From positions 1 through 64,000 of the forward strand of contig CAJXTZ010000003.1 of assembly GCA_913061345.1 (NCBI GenBank): a DNA stretch of 64,000 nucleotides. Direction: 5' to 3'. Shown here piece by piece: positions 27,231-35,288 of the stretch. The notes beneath the pieces were generated by a model. That model was not told the origin of the DNA, did not search any database, and saw only the letters and a program-made list of their open reading frames with translations. This DNA comes from an uncultured Erythrobacter sp. GTDB taxonomy: Bacteria; Pseudomonadota; Alphaproteobacteria; Sphingomonadales; Sphingomonadaceae. The number at the start of each line of letters is the position of its first letter. Position 1 is the first letter of the stretch. The translations under genes and the position numbers were made by a program.

Positions 27231-29546
27231 TCACATGTCGGGCTCGAACTCTCCGAAATCCTTCGCAGGTGGATCACTTACGGCGCCTTCACGCAGGTCC
27301 TTTTCAGCGGGCTTGATAGGCTTGGGTCCACTCTCCGGAGATCTGCTCTGGGACGAGGGATCGGCCTTGTTTTGGTAATCCCCGCCATCAATGCTGGCTT
27401 CGCGCTTGTCCTGCGCGATAGTCGAGACCGCGGCATCCTCGCCCGTTTGCACGGCAGAGGGCGGCAGGGTCGGTGACGTGCCAACGACAGCATCGGCGCT
27501 GGCTTCAGGTTTGGCCTCACCGGACTGTCTCCACGCCTCCAACTGCTCACGAGAGTCGATTTCCGGACGATCCCGCGCCTCACAAACGGGCCTATCTGGT
27601 CTCGGCAGCTTCAGCTTGAGTTGCTTTGGATCGACAGGCTTGCCAGCGCCGTCATCGTTGGAGGCAGGATGCTCACCGTCCGTTTTAGGGCTGGGCTTTC
27701 GATTGGTCGCTGAAGCGTTGGCTGGGGCCCTTCCACTCTTAGCGGGCGATATCTCGCGAGGGATGAAACCCTCAGCGATCCGGTCGCGCGAGCGGGGTAT
27801 GAGCGATACCGGCGCGGCAGGGAAACCATCGGGAAACTTGATGTAGGCCGACAGCCGCGGAAGGTTCATGAACTGGTCTGGCAGGAGCAAGGGTTCAACC
27901 TGCCGTCTGGGCGTCAGGCTGACCGCGTCGCGGGCATTGTTATACCCGTAGCTATAGCCCTCTTCCATGTCCCGCACCTGCCGGTGACCGATGAAATCGG
28001 AGCACCATGTCGCTGTCTCACGGTCAGCTGTCGCCAGGATAAGTTTGGTCCGTGCGAGCGAGGACAACGTCATGGCCATGTTCTCGCCGTAAACTTCCTT
28101 GAGCTTGGCATAAGCATGCACGCCGGTGACGATCGCCCCGCCAAAATTGCGCGCGGTCTGCAGGCCTTTCTCGAGTGCGGGCAAGCGGTGGAGAGCACCG
28201 AGCTCGTCGATCAGGAACCACATTCTCAGGTCCTGCGTGCGATCGAGGGTCATCAGCGTGTTCATCGCCGTATCGAGCCACAGCGTGAGCAGTTGCGAGG
28301 AAATGCTCATGTCGACATAGCGCGCCGAGAGGAACAGGATCGAGCCCGTCTCGCAATCGCCCTTAACCCAGTCGCGGACCGAAAAGTGCGGCCCCTCCGA
28401 GGGCAAAAGCTTGAGTACTTTGGCATTGGCATTGAACACCGCGCGGATCGATTCCGCCATGCGGGCAGCCTCCGGAGCGGTCAGCGGATCGGCCATTGTC
28501 CCGCGCATCAGCTTGTGCACCTCGGACAGGTCCGCCGTCATCAATTTCTGCGCCAACGCCTCATTGGTCGCTGTTCCTTTACGGGAGAGATGGAGGCACA
28601 TCTCGACAAACAACATGCGCGCTGCAAGCACCCAGAACTGTTCCGATCCGCCGCCATCATGAGGAACGAGCGCTTCGGCTGCGGCATGGAACTCGGCTTC
28701 GCTCGAGCAGTCGTTGAACACGCTCCATAAGGGGCAGCGCGCATCGATTGGATTGAGAATGATGTCGCGCGCGGAATCATAATAAGTCTCGATAAAGGCA
28801 CCGGTCAGATCGAAGATGACCGCGCGGTGGCCGCGTTGGCGGGCCTCAGTCACGAGCTCGGTAAGCGCTAAAGTCTTGCCGGTTCCGGTCGTGCCGATGA
28901 GCATTGTGTGGCTCTGCTCGAGCCGCCATGGCCAGCGCACTCCAGCAAGGTGCGCGGGTTCGTAATGGCCGGCCTCAGTAAGGGCTGACGAGCTTGCCAG
29001 CCGCCACTTCCAGCCGAACTTTCGGCTGAGCTCTTCAGCGCGATACTTGCCGTTATAGCGCTCGATTTCGTCCTCAAGCTCATCGAGCGAAACAAGCATG
29101 GCACCGCGCTCGTGCTTGCGCTCTTTGGCGCGTCCTCCGAAGCGTTCAGCGAACCACCAGAAGAACACAAAAGCCGGACTGAGAAGGACAGCCGACGTGA
29201 GCAAGCCTTGCTTCGCCGCGGTACGGAATGCATCGATCGTATCGCGCATCGGCGGGAAATCGCGTACCACCGCGAAGGGCAGACCGACCTTATCTCCGTC
29301 GGCCAGCGTGAGGTTGACGAGCTTGGCTGGATCGAACTCCATGAAAGCGTAAAGGCTGGCATAGACATGCATCCAGACCAGGTAGAACTGGTGATCGGTC
29401 AGGGTCGTTCGCACCTCCCAGTAACAGGTACCTAGAACCACAAGTGCGGTGACGATCACAGGACCCTTCAAGCCCGCTGCAAACATGAAGGCAAAGTGGC
29501 CGAGCAGCTGGCTTCCGCGAGTGAAGTTAAGGAGGTTATGCTTCAT
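27231..29546 (-). CDS. traD: Type IV coupling protein (TraD/TrwB type)
   Basis: This hexameric membrane ATPase links the relaxosome to a type IV secretion channel. The 771-residue protein has two N-terminal membrane spans (about 24-41 and 115-133), Walker A GTTGTGKT (218-225), a DLTGAFIETYYD segment and Walker B WFLIDELGALHRLP (about 475). It ends in a C-terminal tail of about 190 residues rich in Pro, Lys, Asp and Glu, typical of TraD-like docking tails. Its start overlaps the end of the preceding ribbon-helix-helix-like gene by 11 bases. A coupling protein beside a MobF relaxase is the R388/F-type arrangement. It implies at least mobilizability, although no T4SS channel genes are visible here. 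Confidence 0.93.
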   Translation of the reverse strand: MKHNLLNFTRGSQLLGHFAFMFAAGLKGPVIVTALVVLGTCYWEVRTTLTDHQFYLVWMHVYASLYAFMEFDPAKLVNLTLADGDKVGLPFAVVRDFPPMRDTIDAFRTAAKQGLLTSAVLLSPAFVFFWWFAERFGGRAKERKHERGAMLVSLDELEDEIERYNGKYRAEELSRKFGWKWRLASSSALTEAGHYEPAHLAGVRWPWRLEQSHTMLIGTTGTGKTLALTELVTEARQRGHRAVIFDLTGAFIETYYDSARDIILNPIDARCPLWSVFNDCSSEAEFHAAAEALVPHDGGGSEQFWVLAARMLFVEMCLHLSRKGTATNEALAQKLMTADLSEVHKLMRGTMADPLTAPEAARMAESIRAVFNANAKVLKLLPSEGPHFSVRDWVKGDCETGSILFLSARYVDMSISSQLLTLWLDTAMNTLMTLDRTQDLRMWFLIDELGALHRLPALEKGLQTARNFGGAIVTGVHAYAKLKEVYGENMAMTLSSLARTKLILATADRETATWCSDFIGHRQVRDMEEGYSYGYNNARDAVSLTPRRQVEPLLLPDQFMNLPRLSAYIKFPDGFPAAPVSLIPRSRDRIAEGFIPREISPAKSGRAPANASATNRKPSPKTDGEHPASNDDGAGKPVDPKQLKLKLPRPDRPVCEARDRPEIDSREQLEAWRQSGEAKPEASADAVVGTSPTLPPSAVQTGEDAAVSTIAQDKREASIDGGDYQNKADPSSQSRSPESGPKPIKPAEKDLREGAVSDPPAKDFGEFEPDM

Positions 29547-29868
29547 GAGAGTTGCCTCCCATCTGCGTGCTCACCGCCAGGCCGAGCCGTTCAAGTCGGC
29601 GGCGATAAGCCTCGTGGGTCCGATCCCGTAGGCTCGCGTCCGGATGGCCCGCTAGCAGGGCATCGAGCGCGACGGAAATGAAGACATTTTGCCGCGCCGG
29701 ATCGAGCGCAACCGGCCTGTCCTTTGCTGCGTTGTCGCGATGCCAGGCCGCAACAATGAGGTCGCGAATGAAGACGCTTACGCTTTCGCCCTGGTCCGCA
29801 GCAGACTGGCGAACCCAGTTGCCTACGGGGAGCGATACGAATGTCTGAAGCCGATCTTGTCGGGTCAT
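29536..29868 (-). CDS. Ribbon-helix-helix-like relaxosome accessory protein
   Basis: This small protein of 110 residues starts at the ATG at 29,868, preceded by AAGGAA; a longer upstream reading (to 29,985) lacks such a site. The N-terminal MTRQDRLQTFVSLPVGNWVR followed by SVSVFIRDLIVAAW resembles a ribbon-helix-helix DNA-binding segment, as in TraM/TrwA/MobC accessory factors that bind oriT next to the coupling protein gene. The rest is helical. Its position as first gene of the accessory-traD-relaxase run, overlapping traD by 11 bases, matches trwA in R388. Its target is probably in the intergenic region just upstream. Confidence 0.7.
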   Translation of the reverse strand: MTRQDRLQTFVSLPVGNWVRQSAADQGESVSVFIRDLIVAAWHRDNAAKDRPVALDPARQNVFISVALDALLAGHPDASLRDRTHEAYRRRLERLGLAVSTQMGGNSHEA

Positions 29869-30553
29869 GAAACAGGTTCCTTGTCGGGCCGACGGAACCT
29901 GGCTCACCTTGCGGAAGGTGATGATGAGAATAAATCGTGAACAACTCGCAGTCAATCGAAAGTTTAAGTAGTGATTACAATGCACTATAGCGATGTGAGT
30001 TGTACACGGATCAGCGCAAAGCCGCTCTACTCGCAGACGGGTTGATTCCGCCCAAAACCGAATTTCTCAATCATATCATAATGATAAGTCCCGAATTCGC
30101 GGGGTAGGGTGTGCTCCCTTGTTCCCATATGCGCGAGGGAGGACCAGACAATCAGGGGTCTTGATCTCGGACGCCTTTTTCCAACCTTCATGTTGGAGCG
30201 CGAGCAAGCGAGGCTGGGCAGGTCTTCCGGCTCAGTTCGTTGGCATTCGGGAGCCTTTGAGAAGACAACTGCACCTGCGAAAGAGGCAGCGGCAAAGGGC
30301 GCGTGGGAAGCAAGGCAAGCGGGGCATGTCGCTTGGCTGGCTTCCCGCCGCCCGACCCGTTGCCGGTTCGCAAGTGCATGCAGGGCCCGGATACTTAAAA
30401 CGCCGCACCCTCAGGAGCGCATCGCATGATGCGCGGGACAGAGTGCGTCCATAGCCCTGCTCCGTTTTCGGGCGCCGCTGCAAAGCGCGCGGTGCCCGTC
30501 AGCCCGGCACTATACCTGTTGACGACCCGCTATCACCGACCCCAGCGAACATG
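29869..30553. other. 685-base intergenic region, candidate oriT and operon promoter
   Basis: No gene is convincing here. The first 250 bases are AT-rich with an inverted repeat, ACAACTC (29,941-29,947) and GAGTTGT (29,997-30,003), flanking a likely promoter for the transfer operon. Further AT-rich sequence and short palindromes (CATATCATAATGATA) follow around 30,070. By comparison with R388, where oriT lies upstream of trwA-trwB-trwC, this is the best place for the transfer origin; the nic site cannot be picked out by eye. Bases 30,180-30,550 are GC-rich; open frames there look like shadows with no ribosome site. Confidence 0.45.
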
Positions 30554-30587
30554 AAAAAAGGGCAGGAACCGTTCCCGGTTCCCGCCC
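30554..30587 (-). terminator. Rho-independent terminator
   Basis: On the minus strand GGGCGGGAACC pairs with GGTTCCTGCCC (11 base pairs, one wobble) around GGGAAC, followed by six T residues. It lies 12 bases after the stop of the 73-residue gene at 30,599-30,820 and should end that transcript, insulating the transfer operon downstream. Confidence 0.85.
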
Positions 30588-30598
30588 TGCCGATAGCC

Positions 30599-30820
30599 TC
30601 AGAACTCGTCGAGCATTCCCCCGTGGACCGTGTGGACCACCCGCGCCGTAAGATACGCTGGTAATGCGTTGTAGTCACCCTCGTCGAGAGCAACGTATCC
30701 AAGCTCGTCATCCTCGATAACGTGCTGGTCGAAGAAACTGTGAAGCGCTCTTTTCTCGGCGGTTTCAAGGGCCTCGAAGTAGCTGCGCGATGGTAGAGTG
30801 CAATGTGTAGAACAAGCCAT
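30599..30820 (-). CDS. Small acidic conserved hypothetical protein
   Basis: This 73-residue protein starts at ATG 30,820, chosen because a perfect AGGAGG sits a few bases upstream; a longer in-frame reading to 30,991 has no such signal. It reads MACSTHCTLPSRSYFEALET and continues with FFDQHVIEDDELGYVALDEG, ending GGMLDEF. It is acidic and soluble with no motif I recognise. A strong ribosome site and a strong terminator make it a real single-gene unit. Its place among single-stranded DNA-binding and antirestriction genes suggests an early-expressed element protein, but no function can be assigned. Confidence 0.7.
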   Translation of the reverse strand: MACSTHCTLPSRSYFEALETAEKRALHSFFDQHVIEDDELGYVALDEGDYNALPAYLTARVVHTVHGGMLDEF

Positions 30821-31166
30821 GGTAATCCTCCTGATATCTGTCGTGAGACGACAGGAGATCGCGCGATGGTCTTGCGTATTCCGGGTCACAGGATCGCCCG
30901 AACGGGCGACCGCGGGAGCGGCGGTGGGGGCAACGATTTTGTCCGATGCCGGATGCAATCCGGTGGCGGCCAAAATGGTGGGGCCCCGCACGTCCTTGAG
31001 GCGGGATATGCAAGGCCATCATGCTGGGAGAACCGTGAGCCAGGACCCACCACCTCCGCCCCAATATCAAACGCCCGCTAGGCACGAATTGCCTTTCCTA
31101 CACCCTGATGACGCGTGCATGGAATTCACCGGGAGCAGATCTGAGGGGTATGAAAGGACAAAAAAC
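30821..31166. other. 346-base intergenic region with divergent promoters
   Basis: This region separates the 73-residue gene (minus) from the DUF6437-like gene (plus). It holds the AGGAGG of the former and, at the right end, the GAAAGGAC ribosome site of the latter. A plus-strand open frame crosses it (from 30,798), but it only prolongs the downstream gene without a start signal. I see no other gene, repeat or strong hairpin. Confidence 0.5.
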
Positions 31167-31433
31167 ATGCCCCGAAACAGGAGCGCGATTGCAGCCCTGC
31201 AGAAGCTCGAAGCGGATCGCGAAGCGCTTGACGCCAAACAGCGAGAGCTTGAGGCGCAAGCTGCAAAAGAACTCGGGCAAATCATCCTTGGAACCGGCCT
31301 TGAGACGTTCTCAAAGAAGGGATTGAAGCAGGTCGCCGAGGCGCTTGGAAAGCTCGGCGAAACAGCTGCAATTGCGAAGCTGGCGGAGCGCAGTGCACCA
31401 CGAACTTCGACTGCCTCACCGGGCACCGAGTAA
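31167..31433 (+). CDS. Small coiled-coil protein, DUF6437-like
   Basis: The 88-residue protein starts at ATG 31,167 after GAAAGGAC. Residues 1-45 form a charged helix suited to a coiled coil (LQKLEADREALDAKQRELEA). They are followed by KELGQIILGTGLETFSKKGL and an alanine-rich end. I recall this type as DUF6437, a small protein of sphingomonad plasmids and integrated elements, of unknown role. The longer frame starting at 30,798 is rejected because the extra part is Pro/Arg-rich and lacks a ribosome site. It converges on ssb with a shared terminator hairpin. Confidence 0.7.
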   Translation: MPRNRSAIAALQKLEADREALDAKQRELEAQAAKELGQIILGTGLETFSKKGLKQVAEALGKLGETAAIAKLAERSAPRTSTASPGTE

Positions 31434-31441
31434 CCACAAGA

Positions 31442-31475
31442 GAAGAGGCCCTGCCGCTTGCGGCGGAGCCTCTTC
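31442..31475. terminator. Bidirectional hairpin between DUF6437-like gene and ssb
   Basis: GAAGAGGC (31,442-31,449) pairs with GCCTCTTC (31,468-31,475), with a secondary CCGC-GCGG stem inside. It sits between two convergent stops (31,433 and 31,500). T-runs are weak, so termination efficiency is uncertain. Confidence 0.55.
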
Positions 31476-31499
31476 CCAAGGGTCCGATCACCTGCAGCT

Positions 31500-31886
31500 T
31501 CAGTCGATCGGGGGAGCGTCCTGGTTGTCGCTGCCAGCCGCGCGCGAGAGGAAGTCGACCTTATCGGCAAGGATCTCGCAGCCGTACCGCTTGATGCCGT
31601 CTTCGTCTTCCCACTGGGTGTAGTGGAGGCGGCCCTGGACCGATACCAGCTGGCCCTTCGAGCAGTATTCGCCGACGGTTTTGGCGAGGCCATTGAAGCA
31701 GGTCACCCGGTGGAATTCGCTGTCCTTGGCGGTGTAGCCGTTCTCATCCTTGTAAGTCTTGCCGTCCTTGTCCCGCGCTGGGCGGTCGGTAACCACGGTG
31801 ATGCCGGTAACGCTGGTCCCGCCTTTGGTTTCGCGGGTCTCGGGATCGCGGGCGATGCGGCCGGTGAGGATAACGAGATTGGTCAT
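31500..31886 (-). CDS. ssb: Single-stranded DNA-binding protein
   Basis: The 128-residue protein begins MTNLVILTGRIARDPETRET and keeps the OB-fold landmarks of SSB: FHRVTCFNGLAKTVGEYCSK, the GQLVSVQGRLHYTQWEDEDG strand and a YGCEILADKVDFLSRA end. The tail is DNQDAPPID rather than the usual DDDIPF, so the partner-recruiting tip is only partly conserved, as in many plasmid SSBs. The start at 31,886 is fixed by AAAGGAG upstream. On conjugative elements SSB protects entering single strands and dampens the SOS response. Confidence 0.93.
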   Translation of the reverse strand: MTNLVILTGRIARDPETRETKGGTSVTGITVVTDRPARDKDGKTYKDENGYTAKDSEFHRVTCFNGLAKTVGEYCSKGQLVSVQGRLHYTQWEDEDGIKRYGCEILADKVDFLSRAAGSDNQDAPPID

Positions 31887-31980
31887 GATAAATTCTCCTT
31901 TAGCTCTCAAACCGGAAACCACTTCCGGCTTGCGAACGTCGAAGAGAAACAGGGCATGGGAGGACTGCACCGCAGGCCCT

Positions 31981-32075
31981 CAGGCAAGCCTGTGGGCCAA
32001 GGGAAACCTGTTCATGACGGGTGGTGCGGGCAGCCCGCGCAGCGGGCAACACGGCCGGAAAGGAACAGGTTGCAG
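31981..32075. repeat. Intergenic hairpin, related to the larger one at 33,691
   Basis: AACCTGTTC (32,005-32,013) pairs with GAACAGGTT (32,063-32,071). The loop contains further CGGGC/GCCCG pairing, and a small stem CAGGC-AAG-GCCTG-like hairpin lies at 31,981-31,992. The flanks GGGAAACCTG, GGGCAACACGG and CAGGTTGC recur in the hairpin at 33,691-33,836 with compensating changes in the stem. It lies upstream of ssb on the minus strand and would be in its 5' leader. Confidence 0.55.
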
Positions 32076-32167
32076 CGCCTCAGCTGACCTGGTTCAGACA
32101 GGTTCGCAAGGAAAGCCGGAGTGGAGTCCGATTGGGCATAAAGGTAACTCGGAGATCCAATGTGTCT

Positions 32168-32440
32168 TCACTCTTTCGCATTGCCTTCGCCGCGCGCGAG
32201 AAGGTCCATGAAATTGCGGGCCGCCTCACGGTCATCATCATCTTCGAACGCCACTTCGAGGTCAGGGGCTGACCCAAGCATGTGGAGCAAGGCCCATAAG
32301 GCGAAACGCTTTCCGCGATCCTGCTCAAGGCCAAGATCGACCAGGCAGCGTTCAATGCCCGTAGCGAGGGTGTCGGGGGTAACGGAGGACACGTCGGTGT
32401 CATAGAAATAGCGGCTTAGCAGGTCATCGAGTTGCATCAT
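32168..32440 (-). CDS. Conserved hypothetical acidic protein
   Basis: A protein of 89-90 residues, read from one of two adjacent ATGs (32,440 or 32,437): MQLDDLLSRYFYDTDVSSVT, then GIERCLVDLGLEQDRGKRFA and an acidic VAFEDDDDREAARNFMDLLA end. It is helical and soluble with no known motif. The frame stays open upstream to 32,620, but that part is Cys- and Pro-rich and unlike a protein N terminus. The ribosome site is weak. It belongs to the same minus-strand set as ssb and the SLOG protein, which suggests a conserved element-backbone gene of unknown function. Confidence 0.55.
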   Translation of the reverse strand: MMQLDDLLSRYFYDTDVSSVTPDTLATGIERCLVDLGLEQDRGKRFALWALLHMLGSAPDLEVAFEDDDDREAARNFMDLLARGEGNAKE

Positions 32441-32704
32441 TGTGTCCGATGAGGCTTCGTGTTGGTGGCAGGCGTTAGCGTCATGAGAACGCCCCAAGGG
32501 ACGATAAATGAGCCAGACATTTAGAGGAGAATTGGCGGGCGGTCGCTCAAAAGCGACACAGGGCCTATGGGGAAGTACGATCCCAAGAGAGCAGCACACA
32601 GCCACACACCAATCCGCCATTCAGCCATGCACCGCAAGAGGGCCAACCCCAGAGTAAGAAGCGGGAAAACGAGCGGCCGAAGCCGCTCGCATTCAGGTCG
32701 GCTA

Positions 32705-33628
32705 TCAACCACCGGTGGGGTATCGACGATCGACCACAGTAATCCGCTGAGCCTTGGCCTCGATGACCAGACGCTCGAGTACACCATTGCCCGGAAACGC
32801 AATGACGTAGCGGGGCTTCAAGCTCAGCATCTGCTCATTGCGCTTAAACCCAGCGCGGGCGCCAAGACGCCTGTCGAGGGAAAATACCAGTTGCTGGATG
32901 TCGCGTCGTTCGGCCCAGCTAGCTGCCAGCCGATCAACACCCTTACTGTCGCCGCCATGCACGAGAAGCATGTCGGGAACCTGATCGTAGACCTTGTCGA
33001 GGGTTGCCCAGACGGTTTCAGCAAAAGCTTTGGCTTCGTCAGTGGTTGCAAAGGATGATCGACCGCCTGCAAAAACGATTGGCGTGCCTTCGGGTGAGTG
33101 AGCGGCTCGGCGCCGTTCGGCGCGGGTGCGTAGAAAATCGCGGGCATCAACAACGGCTGATGTGATCTTGGCGGAGTGGTTTGGCCGGGAGCCGGACATG
33201 GGCTTCCATGAAGATCCAATCTCGTCGAGGTACAGACCAGCCGCGGTTTCCCGCATCTGTTCAAAAGCGATCATGCTGGCTTCTGCCGCCTGCGCGCGCT
33301 CAACCTGCTCGTCGAGATTGCTCGAATGGATTTCCGACCCATCGGCGGAGGCAAGCAAAGCGCGGATCTCGTCGCTCGCGCGGTCGAGCCGGGACGATTT
33401 GCGGCTGGCTGCGCGATGGAAAAGATTGACGAAACCCCAAGCGATATCCTCGGCATCGGCCTCAAGAGCGGAATCTGCAAACATCGCAAAGAGGTCTGAC
33501 CAGGCTCCGGCAAGCGTCTGATTGATTGCTTCGTCACAAGGAAAATCGGTCTGGGTAAATGGCGCGGGCTTGATGCTGAAGCCTGACAGGTCAAGGCCTG
33601 CGAGGTGGTCAATGAAGGTGTCATACAT
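32705..33628 (-). CDS. DUF2493 (SLOG/YspA-type) nucleotide-binding protein
   Basis: A 307-residue protein whose C-terminal third is a DUF2493 domain: VFAGGRSSF, LLVHGGDSKGVDRLAASWAE and YVIAFPGNGV. This Rossmann-like SLOG fold (related to YpsA, DprA and LOG proteins) binds nucleotides or nucleotide-derived ligands. The N-terminal 180 residues are helical and common in alphaproteobacterial plasmid copies. The start at 33,628 is set by AGGAGA upstream; an upstream open frame is ignored. SLOG proteins are often linked to conflict systems, but this one sits in the plasmid-like backbone and its ligand is unknown. A very large hairpin precedes the gene. Confidence 0.8.
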   Translation of the reverse strand: MYDTFIDHLAGLDLSGFSIKPAPFTQTDFPCDEAINQTLAGAWSDLFAMFADSALEADAEDIAWGFVNLFHRAASRKSSRLDRASDEIRALLASADGSEIHSSNLDEQVERAQAAEASMIAFEQMRETAAGLYLDEIGSSWKPMSGSRPNHSAKITSAVVDARDFLRTRAERRRAAHSPEGTPIVFAGGRSSFATTDEAKAFAETVWATLDKVYDQVPDMLLVHGGDSKGVDRLAASWAERRDIQQLVFSLDRRLGARAGFKRNEQMLSLKPRYVIAFPGNGVLERLVIEAKAQRITVVDRRYPTGG

Positions 33629-33690
33629 GGTCAAATCTCCTGATCTTTTCGAGGGATCAGAAGACGCGACTTGATTGACTCGCTCCCGAT

Positions 33691-33836
33691 CCGCCGGAGC
33701 CCGATCAGGGCCGGGACAAGGGTGAAAGCGCACCGCGTGAGCGGGAAACCTGCGGCCCTAGGCTGGCGCGGGTAACACGGGCCGAAGGGCCGCAGGTTGC
33801 GCCTTCACCCGACCGGCCCAGGGCCTCTCCCGGCGG
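33691..33836. repeat. Large nested intergenic hairpin upstream of the DUF2493 gene
   Basis: Four sets of arms nest within 146 bases: CCGCCGGAG (33,691-33,699) with CTCCCGGCGG (33,827-33,836), one bulge; GGGCCGG (33,708-33,714) with CCGGCCC (33,813-33,819); GGTGAAAGCGCA (33,721-33,732) with TGCGCCTTCACC (33,798-33,809), one mismatch; and AACCTGCGGCCCT (33,747-33,759) with AGGGCCGCAGGTT (33,786-33,798), perfect. It would fold in the 5' leader of the DUF2493 mRNA or as a cruciform. It has no U-tract, so it is not a simple terminator. Confidence 0.75.
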
Positions 33837-33921
33837 AATGGGTTGAGACAAATCAGTGACTCTTTACCGAAATGGGCCGGAGTGCGACCTTTGCTGCCAA
33901 TGCGAAACTGCCGAACCGATG

Positions 33922-34356
33922 TCATGGCGAAGCATTCGCGCGCTCGAAGATCGCCTCGCCATTGGAAAATCGTCCAACGAGACGGAGCTCTCCAAACACT
34001 TTGATGAATCTGTCAGACACCTGGGTGAGCCATTGCTGGGCACGGCCCGATCTCGCATTTCGGTAGTCGGCCTCCCAATAACGGCTGTCGTCGCGTTCAA
34101 CGATCCAGATAGCGGCGAGACCGCAATAGGTTGAAACCCCGCAATCCGCGAAAGCGTTGCGAAGGAGGATGCGATCTTCACGGCCACGCCAGCCATCAAA
34201 TGGCTCGAGTGATGGAAAGCAGGATCTGACCGTTTCGACGATGTCCTCAACGAGGCATTCGTAGGCCCAGTCGTCCTCCGCTTCGTCGACCAGACGAAAT
34301 GCGACGATGGCACCCGTCGGATAGCTCACAGAGCGTCCAATGGTGGTCTCCTTCAA
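33922..34356 (-). CDS. Conserved hypothetical protein downstream of ardC
   Basis: A protein of up to 144 residues with no family I recognise; it contains GAIVAFRLVDEAEDDWAYEC and a VERDDSRYWEADYRNARSGR stretch. The frame opens at a TTG (34,356) that overlaps the ardC stop. However, an AAGGAG lies right after that TTG, and six bases further on, in frame, is ATT (34,341), suggesting a rare AUU start that would give 139 residues. It is probably translated after ardC from the same mRNA. The protein is acidic, soluble and likely compact. Confidence 0.6.
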   Translation of the reverse strand: MKETTIGRSVSYPTGAIVAFRLVDEAEDDWAYECLVEDIVETVRSCFPSLEPFDGWRGREDRILLRNAFADCGVSTYCGLAAIWIVERDDSRYWEADYRNARSGRAQQWLTQVSDRFIKVFGELRLVGRFSNGEAIFERANASP

Positions 34357-35288
34357 GCTGCTTGTTCGAGATCGTTGTCGTCTTCAGACGACTGGCGCTT
34401 ATCCAGACCGCCAAGGCGCATCAGCAAGCTTGCCGCCTCCTCGGCCTTTGTTGCGGCTGTCAGGATTGCCCTGTCGTCGGACCTCAACAACTTCAGCCAA
34501 GACGCAATATAGCTCGCGTGATGGTCGAGGTGAGTCACGGGAAGACCAAGTTCTGCGCCGAGAATTGCCGAAGATAGTTCGGCTACGAGTTCTTCGGCCG
34601 CATAGGCCTCGCTGCCAAAGCGGTTCTTCAGATCGCGATCGAGTCGCGATGAATGTCCGGTCCAATGCGAAAGCTCATGCGCGAGCGTTGCGTAATAGTA
34701 CTCGTATGCGTCGAAAAGATCACTCGGCGGCATTGTGACCCGGTCACGAACCGGTTCGTAATAGGCTTCGCAGCCGTGGTGGCGAAGATTAGCGCCGACA
34801 GACCCGAAGAAGTAATCGAGCCGTTCCTGTCGCCCTTCCGGCTCTACGGGTGCGAGGAGCGGTTGCGGATTGTACATTTGCGGCAGGCCATCGCACTGGT
34901 CTGCATTAAAGACGGCGTAAGCCTTAAGGACGCGGCGCGTCTCAGTGTCATCTTGGCCGCTGGGATCTTCGACCTCCTTTTCGTAGGTCTTGTAGAAGAT
35001 CGCGATAGTCGACTTTTCGCCTTTGCGGACTTGTCCGCCCAGCTTCTGGCATTGCCGGTATGTCATCCAGTAGGGCGAGGAATAACCAGATGCATCAGCG
35101 ATCATCCAAAGCCAAAAGGTGTTCATGCCCTGATAGGGCGTTCCACACGCACGAAGAGGGCGGGAGACGGGTAGCCCTCGCCATGGCTTGACCCAGGGCT
35201 TGGTGCCCTGTTCGAGCTTCTCGATGATTGTGGCTGTTATCCGCTGTGCGGGAGACTGCGACGAGGCTGAGCGCTTGAATTTCGGCAT
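34353..35288 (-). CDS. ardC: ArdC-type antirestriction protein (ssDNA-binding zincin)
   Basis: The 311-residue protein has the two ArdC parts: an N-terminal ssDNA-binding region (MNTFWLWMIADASGYSSPYW, then YRQCQKLGGQVRKGEKSTIA and IFYKTYEKE) and a C-terminal metallopeptidase-like domain with the zinc motif HELSHWTGH (204-212) and AAEELVAELSSAILGAELGL behind it. ArdC proteins from plasmids bind entering single strands and protect them from host restriction. Start ATG at 35,288 after AGGAGA. That an element carrying its own restriction system keeps ardC fits an entry-phase role in new hosts. Confidence 0.92.
   Translation of the reverse strand: MPKFKRSASSQSPAQRITATIIEKLEQGTKPWVKPWRGLPVSRPLRACGTPYQGMNTFWLWMIADASGYSSPYWMTYRQCQKLGGQVRKGEKSTIAIFYKTYEKEVEDPSGQDDTETRRVLKAYAVFNADQCDGLPQMYNPQPLLAPVEPEGRQERLDYFFGSVGANLRHHGCEAYYEPVRDRVTMPPSDLFDAYEYYYATLAHELSHWTGHSSRLDRDLKNRFGSEAYAAEELVAELSSAILGAELGLPVTHLDHHASYIASWLKLLRSDDRAILTAATKAEEAASLLMRLGGLDKRQSSEDDNDLEQAA

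Noticed and set aside
30109..30429. 106-codon plus-strand frame in the candidate oriT region
   Set aside because: Arg- and Cys-rich with no ribosome site; composition typical of a random GC-rich frame.
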